46,635 nucleotides of DNA from Candidatus Sulfopaludibacter sp. SbA3. Lineage in GTDB: Bacteria; Acidobacteriota; Vicinamibacteria; Vicinamibacterales; UBA2999. The notes beneath the pieces are model-generated. The model was not told where the DNA came from and did no database searches. It saw only the letters and a list, made by a program, of their open reading frames with translations. The translations under genes and the position numbers were made by a program. Numbering within the stretch: the first letter of the stretch is position 1; every line of letters begins with the position of its first letter. The stretch is from assembly GCA_945903265.1 (NCBI GenBank), contig CAMDNQ010000021.1:1-46635 (forward strand), in the 5' to 3' direction. This document shows, one piece after another, positions 38,063-46,418 of the stretch.

Positions 38063-38103
38063 GACACTACGTACGGCGTACGTCGTGTCCGGCTTTAGCC
38101 GGA
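38063..38103. terminator. Tandem hairpins in the ilvE-like/gcvP convergent gap (probable bidirectional terminator)
   Basis: Hairpin 1: GACACTACGTAC (38063-38074) pairs with GTACGTCGTGTC (38078-38089), one mismatch, loop GGC. Hairpin 2: TCCGGCT (38088-38094) pairs with AGCCGGA (38097-38103), loop TT. Together they fill the 47-bp gap between the two stop codons. Neither has a long U-tract. The second carries the CCGGCTTTAGCCGG core shared, inverted, with the element at 22079-22094. Confidence 0.5.
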
Positions 38104-38104
38104 C

Positions 38105-40999
38105 CTATTCGAGCGGCGGGCAGGAACAGAACAGATTGCGATCGCCGTAGGGGTTATCAATGCGCCCCACCGACGGCCAGAACTTCTTCTCCCTGACAAA
38201 CGGCAGCGGAAACGCCGCTTCTTCACGCGAGTAGCCGTGCGGCCATTCCGTGGCTGACACCGCTTCGGCGGTGTGCGGCGCGTTCTTGAGCAGGTTGTCC
38301 ACTTTGTCCGCGCGTCCGGACACCACGTCGTCTATTTCCTTGCGAATCTGAATCATCGCGTCGCAGAAGCGATCGAGTTCCGCCTTGTCCTCGCTCTCGG
38401 TCGGCTCGACCATCAGCGTGCCGGCGACCGGGAACGACACCGTCGGCGCGTGGAAGCCGTAGTCCATCAGGCGCTTTGCGACATCCATCTCCTCGACGCC
38501 GCCTGCCTTGAACTGGCGCAGATCAAAGATCAGCTCGTGGGCCACGCGACCAGTGTCGCGGGCGTACAGCACCGGGTAATGCGCCTCGAGCCGTGCCTTC
38601 AGGTAATTCGCGTTCAGGATCGCGTAGCGCGTCGCGTTCGTGACGCCTTCGGCTCCAAGCATCCTGATGTAGCCGTAGGAGATCAGCAGGATGCTCGCGC
38701 TGCCCCAGGGAGCGGCCGAGATCGCGTGAATCGCATGATCGCCGCCCGTCCTGATGACCGGATGGCCGGGCAGGTACGGCGCGAGATGCGTCGCAACGCC
38801 AATGGGACCCATGCCCGGACCGCCTCCGCCATGCGGAATCGCGAAGGTCTTGTGCAGGTTCAGGTGGCAGACGTCCGCACCGATGGACGCGGGACTGGTC
38901 AGCCCGACCTGCGCGTTCATGTTGGCGCCGTCCATGTACACCTGGCCGCCCTGCTCGTGGACGATGTCGCAGATGGCGCGGATCTCGTCCTCGAAGACGC
39001 CGTGCGTCGAGGGATACGTGATCATCAGACAGGCAAGCCGGTCGCGATGCTCAGCGGCCTTCTTCCGAAGATCCGCGACATCGACGTTGCCGTTCGGTGC
39101 CGTCGCCACGACCACGACGCGCCAGCCGGCCATGGCGGCAGTCGCCGGGTTGGTACCATGGGCGGATGCGGGGATCAGCACCACGTCGCGGTGCCCGTCG
39201 CCGCGGGCCGCGTGATACGCGCGAATGACCATCAGTCCGGCGAACTCGCCCTGTGCACCGGAGTTCGGCTGGAGCGAGACGGCGGCGAAGCCGGTGATCT
39301 CGCACAGCGCCGCCTCGAGGTCCCGGAAGATCTCGGCGTACCCCTGTGCCTGTTCCACGGGCGCGAAGGGGTGCACGCGCCCGAAGTGTTCCCAGGTGAC
39401 CGGCAGCATTTCGGTCGCCGAGTTCAGCTTCATCGTGCACGAGCCGAGCGCAATCATGGAGGTATCGAGACCGATGTCCTTCCGCTCGAGGCCTCGCACG
39501 TACCGCATCATTTCGGTTTCGGATTTGTGCGTGTTGAACACCGGATGCGTGAGGAACGCGGAGGCACGCATCAGCCCCGGGGGATATCGCGCGTCAGGTA
39601 TGCGATCGGGACGGACGTCAGGCGCCGCCTTGCCCGTTGCCGTGTGCCCGAGAGCGGTCGCAAACACCCCGACCACGTCCCGAACGTCCTCGGTCGAAAC
39701 TGTTTCATTGAGCGAGACGCCCACGGTGCGCGCATCGATATACCGGAGGTTGATACCCGCGGCCAGCGCCGCAGCACGAACCACGTCGGCCTTCGGCACG
39801 TCGAAGGCGACAGTGTCGAAGTAGTGAGCGTGCCGCTGCGTGATTCCGAGACTTTTGAGCTGCGCTTCGAGGAGCGCAGCGAGCGCATGCACCCGGGTCG
39901 CGATCGCCTGCAGCCCGTCCGGTCCGTGATAGACCGCGTACATGGCCGCCATGTTGGCCAGCAGTGCCTGCGCCGTGCAGATGTTGGACGTCGCCTTCTC
40001 ACGGCGAATGTGCTGCTCGCGCGTGGCGAGCGCCATGCGATAGGCCCGCTTGCCGTGCACATCGACTGAGACGCCGATAATGCGGCCCGGCATCTGGCGG
40101 ACGAAGCTGTTGCGCGTGGCGAAAAACGCCGCGTGTGGCCCCCCGTAGCCGAGCGGCACGCCAAAGCGCTGTGAATTGCCGAACACGACGTCGGCGCCCA
40201 TCTCGCCTGGGGACTTCAGGAGCGCCAGCGCCAGGAGATCCGTGCCGACCGCGACGAGCGCGCCGGCCGCGTGCGCCCGGTCCATGATTGGCGCCAGATC
40301 TTCGACGAGACCATCGGCGTCCGGATACTGGAGCAGGACGCCGTACGGGACGCGGCCGTCCCTCGGTTCGAACGTGATCCGTGCGGGCGGCACCACCTCG
40401 ACATCGATCCCCAGCGGCTCCGCGCGTCCTTTGAGCAGATCGACGACCTGCGGGAGGCACCGATCGCTCGCCACGAACAGGGGGCGCTGCCCTTCCACGG
40501 GCTTCTGCGTGCGGACGCGGTGCAGCAGCGTCATCGCCTCCGCGGCGGCCGTCGCCTCATCCAGCAGCGAGGCATTTGCCACCTCCATCCCCGTCAGGTC
40601 CGCGACCATCGTCTGGAAGTTGATGAGTGACTCGAGACGGCCCTGGGCGATTTCCGCCTGATACGGCGTGTACGGCGTGTACCAGCCGGGATTCTCCATG
40701 ACCATCCGGAGGATGACGCTCGGGGTGATGGTGTCGTGATACCCCAGGCCGATATACGACCGGAACGTCTTGTTCCGTCTGGCGACCGTGGTCAGGCGCC
40801 GGAGGTACTGATGCTCGCTTTCAGCCGGCGGCAGCCGCAGCGGCTTCGCCAAGCGTATCGACCGCGGAATGGTTTCGTCGATGAGCGCGTCGAGCGACGC
40901 AGCGCCGACGGCCTGGAGCATTGCGTCACGTTCGTCTGGCGAGGGACCGATGTGCCGGGGCGCGAACCAGTCGTTCGCGTCGAGTGATGAATTAGCCAA
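38105..40999 (-). CDS. gcvP: Glycine dehydrogenase (decarboxylating), P-protein of the glycine cleavage system
   Basis: 964 residues from TTG 40999, which has AGGA 5 nt upstream and overlaps the gcvH stop by 8 nt; an ATG at 41035 is possible but lacks a ribosome-binding site. Both halves (GcvPA and GcvPB) are fused, as in proteobacteria and mitochondria. The N-terminal half begins '[18 protein letters not shown]'. The PLP lysine is in '[18 protein letters not shown]' in the second half, near residue 705. It decarboxylates glycine and passes aminomethyl to the lipoyl arm of GcvH. It is last in the tight gcvT-gcvH-gcvP operon; the L-protein and SHMT genes are elsewhere. Confidence 0.96.
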   Translation of the reverse strand: MANSSLDANDWFAPRHIGPSPDERDAMLQAVGAASLDALIDETIPRSIRLAKPLRLPPAESEHQYLRRLTTVARRNKTFRSYIGLGYHDTITPSVILRMVMENPGWYTPYTPYQAEIAQGRLESLINFQTMVADLTGMEVANASLLDEATAAAEAMTLLHRVRTQKPVEGQRPLFVASDRCLPQVVDLLKGRAEPLGIDVEVVPPARITFEPRDGRVPYGVLLQYPDADGLVEDLAPIMDRAHAAGALVAVGTDLLALALLKSPGEMGADVVFGNSQRFGVPLGYGGPHAAFFATRNSFVRQMPGRIIGVSVDVHGKRAYRMALATREQHIRREKATSNICTAQALLANMAAMYAVYHGPDGLQAIATRVHALAALLEAQLKSLGITQRHAHYFDTVAFDVPKADVVRAAALAAGINLRYIDARTVGVSLNETVSTEDVRDVVGVFATALGHTATGKAAPDVRPDRIPDARYPPGLMRASAFLTHPVFNTHKSETEMMRYVRGLERKDIGLDTSMIALGSCTMKLNSATEMLPVTWEHFGRVHPFAPVEQAQGYAEIFRDLEAALCEITGFAAVSLQPNSGAQGEFAGLMVIRAYHAARGDGHRDVVLIPASAHGTNPATAAMAGWRVVVVATAPNGNVDVADLRKKAAEHRDRLACLMITYPSTHGVFEDEIRAICDIVHEQGGQVYMDGANMNAQVGLTSPASIGADVCHLNLHKTFAIPHGGGGPGMGPIGVATHLAPYLPGHPVIRTGGDHAIHAISAAPWGSASILLISYGYIRMLGAEGVTNATRYAILNANYLKARLEAHYPVLYARDTGRVAHELIFDLRQFKAGGVEEMDVAKRLMDYGFHAPTVSFPVAGTLMVEPTESEDKAELDRFCDAMIQIRKEIDDVVSGRADKVDNLLKNAPHTAEAVSATEWPHGYSREEAAFPLPFVREKKFWPSVGRIDNPYGDRNLFCSCPPLE

Positions 41000-41366
41000 G
41001 GAGTTCCTGATACTGCCTGCTGTCGAGAAGCGCACTCCCCTCGCCCGGACTGGAGACCTTGACCTTGATCATCCACGTCTCATGCGGAGCCGTGTTGACG
41101 ACCTCCGGGTGCGACTTCACGTGTTCATTCACTTCAACGACTTCGCCAGCCATTGGCGCGAACAGCTCGGAGACCGCTTTCACCGACTCGATGTTGCCGA
41201 ACGACTGGCCCGCGGTCACCTTGGTGCCGGCGTCGGGCAGCTCGATGTAGACGACGTCACCGAGCTGCTGCTGCGCAAAGTCGGTGATCCCGATCTCCGC
41301 CGTGTCGCCGGACAGGCGGATCCACTCGTGGTCCTTGGTGTACTTGCGATCGTCCGGATACGCCAC
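40992..41366 (-). CDS. gcvH: Glycine cleavage system H protein
   Basis: 124 residues from GTG 41366, with GAGG 7 nt upstream and only 1 nt after the gcvT stop (TGA-c-GTG). Lipoylation site K63 lies in '[15 protein letters not shown]'. The N-terminus '[19 protein letters not shown]' is characteristic. It shuttles the aminomethyl group between P- and T-proteins. Confidence 0.95.
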   Translation of the reverse strand: MAYPDDRKYTKDHEWIRLSGDTAEIGITDFAQQQLGDVVYIELPDAGTKVTAGQSFGNIESVKAVSELFAPMAGEVVEVNEHVKSHPEVVNTAPHETWMIKVKVSSPGEGSALLDSRQYQELLG

Positions 41367-41367
41367 G

Positions 41368-42471
41368 TCAACCTCGCTTATAGAACGGCATTGGCACCAC
41401 GCGGGCCTTGAGCGCGCGGCCGCGTACGTCGATTTCAATCTCGCTGCCGGGACGCGATGCGTCGATGGGCACGTAGGCCATGCCGATCGCCTTCTTCAGA
41501 AACGGCGTCTGGGTACCGCTGGTGACGACGCCAACCGGGCGCCCGTCGCGAACCACCTGATATCCGTGCCGCCCGATGCCCCGGTCGATCATCTCGAAGC
41601 CGACAAGCTTCTTCGTCACGCCGGCATCCTTCTGCTTCTTGAGCGCGTCGCGGCCGATGAACTGCTCGTTCGTCCATCCGACCATCCACCCAAGTCCCGC
41701 TTCCAGCGCCGTCGTCGACTCGTCCATGTCGTTGCCGTAGAGGCGCATCGACGCTTCCAGGCGGAGCGTGTCGCGGGCACCGAGTCCGGCGGGCACGATG
41801 TCGACGGACCGTCCAGATTCGAGGATGGCGTCCCACACGCGTTCGGCGACATTCGGCGGTACGAAAATCTCGAACCCGTCCTCGCCGGTGTAGCCGGTCC
41901 GTGAGATCGTGGCGCGCGCGCCCGCCACTTCCCCATGGGCGAACCAGTAGTACTTGATGTCGGCGAGCGGGACGCCCGTGAGCGGCTGCACGACGTCGAT
42001 GGCTGCGGGACCCTGCACGGCGATCAGGGCATAGCGGCTGCTTGAATCGACGACGGCTGCATCGGAGACGGCTTTGACCTGCTCGACGATCCAGGCGTAG
42101 TCCTTGGCGGCGTTCGAGGCGTTCACGACGAGCATGAAATGGCTCGGCCCCATGCGGTAGACGAGCATGTCGTCGAGAAATGTGCCGTCGGGCGTCAGGA
42201 GTCCAGCCAGGTGCGCCTGGCCGACTTCGAGGACGGACGGGTCGCTGCACGCGATGCGCTGGACCGCCTTCAGCGCGTCCTTGCCGGCAATCTCGATCTC
42301 GCCCATGTGACTGACGTCGAACACCCCGGCGCGCGTACGCACGGCCATGTGCTCGGCGGTGATGCCGCTGTATTCGACGGGCATGTCCCAGCCGGCAAAC
42401 GGCACCATCCTGGCGTTCAGCGCGCGATGACGGGCGTTGAGCGGGGTTTTTCGGAGGTCGGCGGTGGTCAG
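41368..42471 (-). CDS. gcvT: Glycine cleavage system T protein (aminomethyltransferase), apparent CTG start
   Basis: 367 residues if begun at CTG 42471. Transfers the methylene unit from the H-protein arm to tetrahydrofolate. The first ATG in frame (42408) would remove the conserved N-terminal '[17 protein letters not shown]', which is clearly encoded upstream. Between that motif and the preceding in-frame TGA there is no ATG, GTG or TTG, only CTG. Family signatures include '[15 protein letters not shown]', '[16 protein letters not shown]', '[10 protein letters not shown]' and '[16 protein letters not shown]'. Using CTG gives a length close to E. coli GcvT (364). A TATAGT -10 lies 9 nt before the CTG. 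Confidence 0.92.
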   Translation of the reverse strand: MTTADLRKTPLNARHRALNARMVPFAGWDMPVEYSGITAEHMAVRTRAGVFDVSHMGEIEIAGKDALKAVQRIACSDPSVLEVGQAHLAGLLTPDGTFLDDMLVYRMGPSHFMLVVNASNAAKDYAWIVEQVKAVSDAAVVDSSSRYALIAVQGPAAIDVVQPLTGVPLADIKYYWFAHGEVAGARATISRTGYTGEDGFEIFVPPNVAERVWDAILESGRSVDIVPAGLGARDTLRLEASMRLYGNDMDESTTALEAGLGWMVGWTNEQFIGRDALKKQKDAGVTKKLVGFEMIDRGIGRHGYQVVRDGRPVGVVTSGTQTPFLKKAIGMAYVPIDASRPGSEIEIDVRGRALKARVVPMPFYKRG

Positions 42472-42480
42472 AACTGTTTG

Positions 42481-42510
42481 ACTATAGTTTCCGCGCGCTC
42501 ACTTGCGCAA
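42481..42510 (-). promoter_or_regulatory. Candidate promoter of gcvTHP
   Basis: On the minus strand: TTGCGC (42510-42505), 18-bp spacer, TATAGT (42486-42481), 5 of 6 to TATAAT. The proposed CTG start is 9 nt further on, so the leader would be only 2-4 nt. No glycine-riboswitch-like structured leader fits in this 70-bp divergent region. Confidence 0.45.
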
Positions 42511-42538
42511 TACTCGAAAGGATTCATGGAGAGAACTC

Positions 42539-43108
42539 ATGCCCGATAACCCGCTGTCCGACCGAGGCCGCTCACTCGAAGACGATTTTTTCCGCAAGCA
42601 GGATCAAGAGCTGATTGAAAAGATGCGCCGCGCTGCCGCGGCTGACAAGACGCGTCAGCATCTGACGGCGAGCACGGGGCTCCAGGATCCCGCGCTGATC
42701 GCGGAGGTGCAGGCGCTCGGGTTCAGTCCTGAGACCGTCGCCCTGCTGCCTCTGGTGCCGCTGATTGAGGTCGCGTGGGCCGAGGGCGGCGTGAGCGACG
42801 CAGAGCGTGCACTCGTGGTCGAGCTGGCCCGGTCGCGCGGCATCGCCGAAGGCAGCGCCGCGAATCGGGAGCTGAAGGAGTGGCTCCGCGCCCGTCCGAC
42901 CGCCGAGATGTTCGCCCGGGCAAACCGCCTTGTCCGCGCCATGCTCGCGGCCGCGACGCCAGACTCGCCGGCGATTACCGCAGACGATCTGGTCAAGTAC
43001 TCCGAGAGCATCGCGGCCGCGTCCGGGGGAATCTTCGGCATGAACAAGGTGTCGGCCGAGGAGCGCGCGCTGCTGGAACGGATTGCCGCGGAGCTCAAGG
43101 GTCGATAG
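42539..43108 (+). CDS. TerB-like helical protein of unknown function
   Basis: 189 residues from ATG 42539, with GGAGAG 5 nt upstream. After a charged N-terminus it shows an all-helical domain, 'LLPLVPLIEVAWAEGGVSDAERALVVELA' in outline, with the acidic 'D-A-E-R' turn of TerB/DjlA-N-like domains. A second similar helical segment ('VSAEERALLERIAAEL') ends the protein. TerB domains bind metal and occur in stress-response contexts, but the role here is unknown. It is soluble with no signal peptide. Its last 14 bp overlap the convergent regulator remnant. Confidence 0.6.
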   Translation: MPDNPLSDRGRSLEDDFFRKQDQELIEKMRRAAAADKTRQHLTASTGLQDPALIAEVQALGFSPETVALLPLVPLIEVAWAEGGVSDAERALVVELARSRGIAEGSAANRELKEWLRARPTAEMFARANRLVRAMLAAATPDSPAITADDLVKYSESIAAASGGIFGMNKVSAEERALLERIAAELKGR

Positions 43109-44009
43109 CGGGCGTGACACCCGTGCGCGCCCAGGCCGGCACGCGGTTCCCCGCCGGGCGCGGCGAATGGCCGTAGCGGAGATAGGCGTCGAGCGTGTGA
43201 TAGCTGATGTCGAGCGCGCGGCTCGCCTGGCGTTTGTTCCTGCCGCAGCGCTCGAAGACGATCCGCGCATAGCGGCTCGCCCACGCCCGCATGGAATGCC
43301 CGGCCGCGACCGAAGGGGCGAGGACCTCGCCGTATTCGCCGCGGACATGCAGCGGCAGATCGTCGAGCTCGATGCGGGGCGAGCTCGCCAGCGCGACGGC
43401 GCGCTCGATCATCCTCTCGAGCTCACGGACATTCCCCGGCCAGTCGTATAGCCGCAGGGCGTCGATGGCCGGCTCGGACAGGGAGCGATCTCCGGTCGTC
43501 CTGTGGCGCGCCAGGAAATAGGCGGCCAACTCCGAGACATCCTCGCGCCGCTCCCGCAGCGCCGGTACCAGGATCTCCACGCCGCCCAGCCGGTAGAACA
43601 GGTCCGCCCGGAATAGCTTTCGTTCGACAAGCTCGGACAGGGGGCGATTGGTCGCCGCCACGATCCGGGTGTTGACCCGCCGTGTCCCGGTGGTTCCCAC
43701 GCGCTCGATCGCCAGATCCTGAATCGCGCGAAGCAGCTTGGCCTGGGCGGACAGCGACAGGTCGGACACCTCGTCGAGGAAGAGCGTGCCGCCGTCTGCG
43801 TGCTCGAACTTGCCGCGGCGACCCCGGACGCCGGTCGCCGTCCGCTCCTCGATGCCGAAGAGCTCGGCCTCGAGCAGCGTTTCGACGACTGCCGCGCAGT
43901 TCACCGGGACGAACGGGCCCTTCCGGCGCCGGCCGAAGTCATGAATCTGTCGCGCGACCAGCTCCTTGCCCGTCCCGCTTTCACCCTCGAGCGGCCGGTA
44001 GTAGGACAT
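43095..44009 (-). pseudogene. 5'-truncated AAA+ transcriptional regulator (NtrC-like) lacking GAFTGA
   Basis: The reading frame from 44009 starts directly at Walker A ('GESGTGKE', residues 9-16), so the sensor domain and the first strand of the AAA+ domain are missing. The eight preceding residues ('MSYYRPLE') are not family-like. The rest is intact: Walker B 'GGTLFLDEVSDL' (about 73-84), 'ATNRPLSELV', 'FRADLFYRLGGVEILVPALR', 'WPGNVRELERMIERAV', and a C-terminal Fis-type HTH ('NKRQASRALDISYHTLDAYL'). Where sigma-54 activators have GAFTGA, this has 'ERTATGVRG' (about 55-63), so contact with sigma-54 is doubtful even for the full-length ancestor. The break coincides with the edge of the island-like region, which suggests truncation by insertion or deletion. 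Confidence 0.72.
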
Positions 44010-44080
44010 TCGTGGTCGACCTACCAGCGAATCGCCTTGGGCCGGGATGGCGGCGAAAAACGGGATAGCACCAGACTGAC

Positions 44081-44096
44081 GCGGGTTCGAATCCCC
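44081..44096 (+). other. tRNA/tmRNA T-arm-like motif at island boundary (possible attachment-site remnant)
   Basis: GCGGGTTCGAATCCCC contains the GG-TTCGAAT-CC signature of a T-arm, with a three-pair GGG/CCC stem. No cloverleaf, acceptor stem or CCA can be built around it, so it is not a working tRNA. It lies about 90 bp from the truncation point of the regulator gene, where integrase target fragments are often left. The rest of 43984-44278 holds no recognisable gene. Confidence 0.3.
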
Positions 44097-44264
44097 ACCT
44101 GGAATTCAAGACTTCTACACGCTCGTGGGTTCGGCCCTGAGGAGCCGCGTAGATCCAACTCTCGATCTCTCTTGAGCCCGTTTCGAATTCCGGAATGCGC
44201 CCGAATTGGTCCAGGGCATTGAGTATCGCCTCCAGTAGACGCTTCGACCGACCGCACGCCCCTG

Positions 44265-44270
44265 TATCAT
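44265..44270 (+). promoter_or_regulatory. Candidate -10 of the 2OG-oxygenase gene
   Basis: TATCAT, ending 8 nt before ATG 44279. A GGAGG (44273-44277) lies almost against the ATG, too close to be a normal Shine-Dalgarno sequence. No clear -35. Confidence 0.3.
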
Positions 44271-44278
44271 CTGGAGGG

Positions 44279-45340
44279 ATGAGCCAACAACGCTCCTTGT
44301 TCGCTAGGCTGTGGGGCCGGCTCGGCATCGCCACCGCGCGCGATGCGGCCACGCGTGCCGAGCGGTTTAGCAAGCACCTCGACCGCCACGAGAAACGCAC
44401 CGAGCGCATCAACGAGATTCTCGACCAGCACGAAAAGCATGCTTCCACCATCGCTGACACGGCGGCCGACCTCACGGCCTCGGTCGCGAAGCTGCAGCAG
44501 GCTATCGCAGCTGCAGGCAATCAGGCGCGCCTGCTGGCACTCGCCCGAAAGCAGGATCTGGCCTCGCTGGATACAGTGCCCCGTCTCGCGGCCGAGCTCG
44601 AGCAGGACCGTGGCGCAGTCGAGGCACACATCGAGGGCGCGATTGCGAGAGCCGTGGTCTCGGCCGACCCGTTTCCCCATATCCTAATCGACCAGCTGCT
44701 GCCCCCGGCGTTCTACAACCGAATCCTCGAGGCGCTGCCAACGGCCGACTACTGGCGGTCCAGCGGCCACTCCCGCGACTACTGGGAGATCAACACCGAC
44801 GTCGGCCCCTGGCAGACGGAGGTCATCTGGCGCTTCGTTGACCAGCGGGTCGTGGATCAGATGCTACGGCCGCGGCTCGTCGAGACCTTCCGCCATCGCC
44901 TCGCGGACTATTGGCGCGACGGCTTCGGTGTCGATGGCGCCTGCGTGAGCTACCACACGGACGAGGGACGCCTCCAACTCCGACGCAAGGGGTACCTGCT
45001 ACGCCCGCATCTCGATCCGCCGCATGCCGCGTTGACGGGACTCTTCTACCTCGCACGGCCCGGCGACGATCCCAGGTATGGGACGGGTCTGTACAAAGCG
45101 TCCAGTCCTCTTCCAGTGAAGCGGAACGGGATCTACTACCCCGAGGACCACGGCATCGCACTCGAAAACGTGGTGGCGGTGCCGTTTCGCGCCAACACGC
45201 TGCTCGTGTGGATGACGTCGCTCGGCCCGCACGGCGCGGACCTCACCGCACCGGACGTGCCGAAGTCGCTCGAGCGATACACCTATCAGTTCCAGCTCGT
45301 CGTGGACCACAACACCCGGCGGCGAATCAAGGCGAAGTGA
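44279..45340 (+). CDS. 2OG-Fe(II) oxygenase-like protein with N-terminal coiled coil
   Basis: 353 residues from ATG 44279. Residues about 20-115 are an alpha-helical coiled coil ('AERFSKHLDRHEKRTERIN', 'ADLTASVAKLQQAIAAAG'). The C-terminal part is a double-stranded beta-helix dioxygenase domain. The iron triad is H244-x-D246 in 'LLRPHLDPPHAALTGLFYL' and probably H318 in 'SLGPHGADL', and R333 ('LERYTYQF') would bind 2-oxoglutarate. Related proteins lie in O-antigen or surface-polysaccharide clusters and may hydroxylate a protein or glycan; the substrate is unknown. Its setting between decayed sequence and an IS-hit methyltransferase suggests it was acquired horizontally. Confidence 0.72.
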   Translation: MSQQRSLFARLWGRLGIATARDAATRAERFSKHLDRHEKRTERINEILDQHEKHASTIADTAADLTASVAKLQQAIAAAGNQARLLALARKQDLASLDTVPRLAAELEQDRGAVEAHIEGAIARAVVSADPFPHILIDQLLPPAFYNRILEALPTADYWRSSGHSRDYWEINTDVGPWQTEVIWRFVDQRVVDQMLRPRLVETFRHRLADYWRDGFGVDGACVSYHTDEGRLQLRRKGYLLRPHLDPPHAALTGLFYLARPGDDPRYGTGLYKASSPLPVKRNGIYYPEDHGIALENVVAVPFRANTLLVWMTSLGPHGADLTAPDVPKSLERYTYQFQLVVDHNTRRRIKAK

Positions 45341-45985
45341 CGCGCAACTCGTAGCAGCTTCAGCGGGCTATTTTCCGGAAATCGTGAGAGCGGAATGGTG
45401 GCGTCCCTGAGCATTCCGAGTTGGAACCAGATCGCGCCATTTCTCGAGTCTGTGCGGCAGTTGCGCGATTCCGCGGGTTTCGGTGCATGACTCCGGACCG
45501 GGGCACTCACTCCCCGACCCCATGGAAGCTCTCTCCCAGCGGTGATTGGAAACTCGATATTCCGTCGTTGATTCGGTACCCCAATTCGGAGAACGGCGAT
45601 GCCCCGAGGCGGCCGGCGACCGCGACGAATAGACGGCAGTCGCGTTTCGGTGTGCTGCCCTGGCGGTCGCTGGGGGCCGCGACGGACGCGAGTCACAGAG
45701 TGCTACGCGGTGCTCCGGGCCGAGGACGTCTATACCGCAATCCTAAAGGACACCACGAAGGGTGCGGCTCCTGGCGCCCGCGGAAGCGCGACCTATACCG
45801 TTGAAGGGCCACCAGGTCAGCGCGGACTGGGAAGTGCGTCAGAACGATGTGTGGCGCCGCGGAAGGGTGTTCCTGCAATTTCGGTCCCGAGATTCCAAGT
45901 CCCGTGTCTGCCACTTCGCCACCTCCGGCGGTGCTCAGTGCCTGGAACTGCGCCGGTTGCACCGGTACCTGTGGACACGAGTTCG
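45341..45985. other. Gene-poor 645-bp stretch with a possible decayed reading frame
   Basis: No intact gene is convincing. Between about 45599 and 46010 the plus strand keeps protein-like text, but in shifting frames. It reads 'TECYAVLRAEDVYTAILKDT' in one frame (about 45687-45746). From about 45790 another frame has 'VSADWEVRQNDVWRRGRVFL', followed by a Cys-containing segment. This looks like a gene inactivated by frameshifts, perhaps a small zinc-ribbon protein, but the identity is uncertain. The first 250 bp of the stretch shows nothing. Confidence 0.25.
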
Positions 45986-46418
45986 TCATTTATGGGCTGC
46001 GAGCGTCGTTTGAATGCGGACGGGAAGCCATCGCGGGGCGATGATCGCGTCCGGATAACGCGCGTCATATTTTGCGAGCGCGGTATATGCCGAATGCAGT
46101 GGGGTGGAAGGCAACGGAAGAACGCCCTCTTCCCGACGGCCGATCACGAGTGTCCGCCTGGGCGTTCCGACGTCCAGCGGGATGTCCAACACACGAAACC
46201 CTGCTGTTCCAAGCAACCAGCGCAGCGACTGGCGCGTATACGCAAGAATGTGCGTACGGGAGCGAAGACAGTAGGTCAAGTCGCCGTGGGCGCCGACGTC
46301 ATCCAGGTTTGGAACGCTGACGAAGATGAATCCTCCCGTGTGCATTGCGCGCCCGAGCCGTCTTAGAATCCCCAATGGTCCCGTCACGTGCTCGAGCACG
46401 TGGTGCATCACGACCAGG
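45986..46418 (-). pseudogene. SAM-dependent methyltransferase, 3' part, interrupted by an IS3-like element
   Basis: About 143 codons remain, ending normally at 45986. They contain the post-I region of a class I methyltransferase: 'VVMHHVLEHVTGPLGILRRL' and 'GGFIFVSVPNLDD', as in Methyltransf_11/23 enzymes acting on small molecules or glycans. The SAM-binding GxGxG motif should lie further 5' but is replaced by IS sequence from about 46419. An open frame continues to 46564 only by reading through IS DNA. It probably belonged to a surface-polysaccharide cluster together with the oxygenase. Confidence 0.7.

Noticed and set aside
38273-40069. 598-codon open frame on the plus strand inside gcvP
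   Set aside because: Antisense to a fully conserved gene; Arg/His/Val-rich text with no domain. It is open only because high-GC third positions remove stops.
42420-42540. Glycine riboswitch upstream of gcvT
   Set aside because: The divergent gap is under 70 bp and the -10 is 9 nt from the proposed start, leaving no room for an aptamer.
44040-44110. A tRNA or tmRNA gene around the TTCGAAT motif
   Set aside because: No acceptor, D-arm or anticodon stem can be formed and the T-stem pairs only partly; kept only as a T-arm-like motif.
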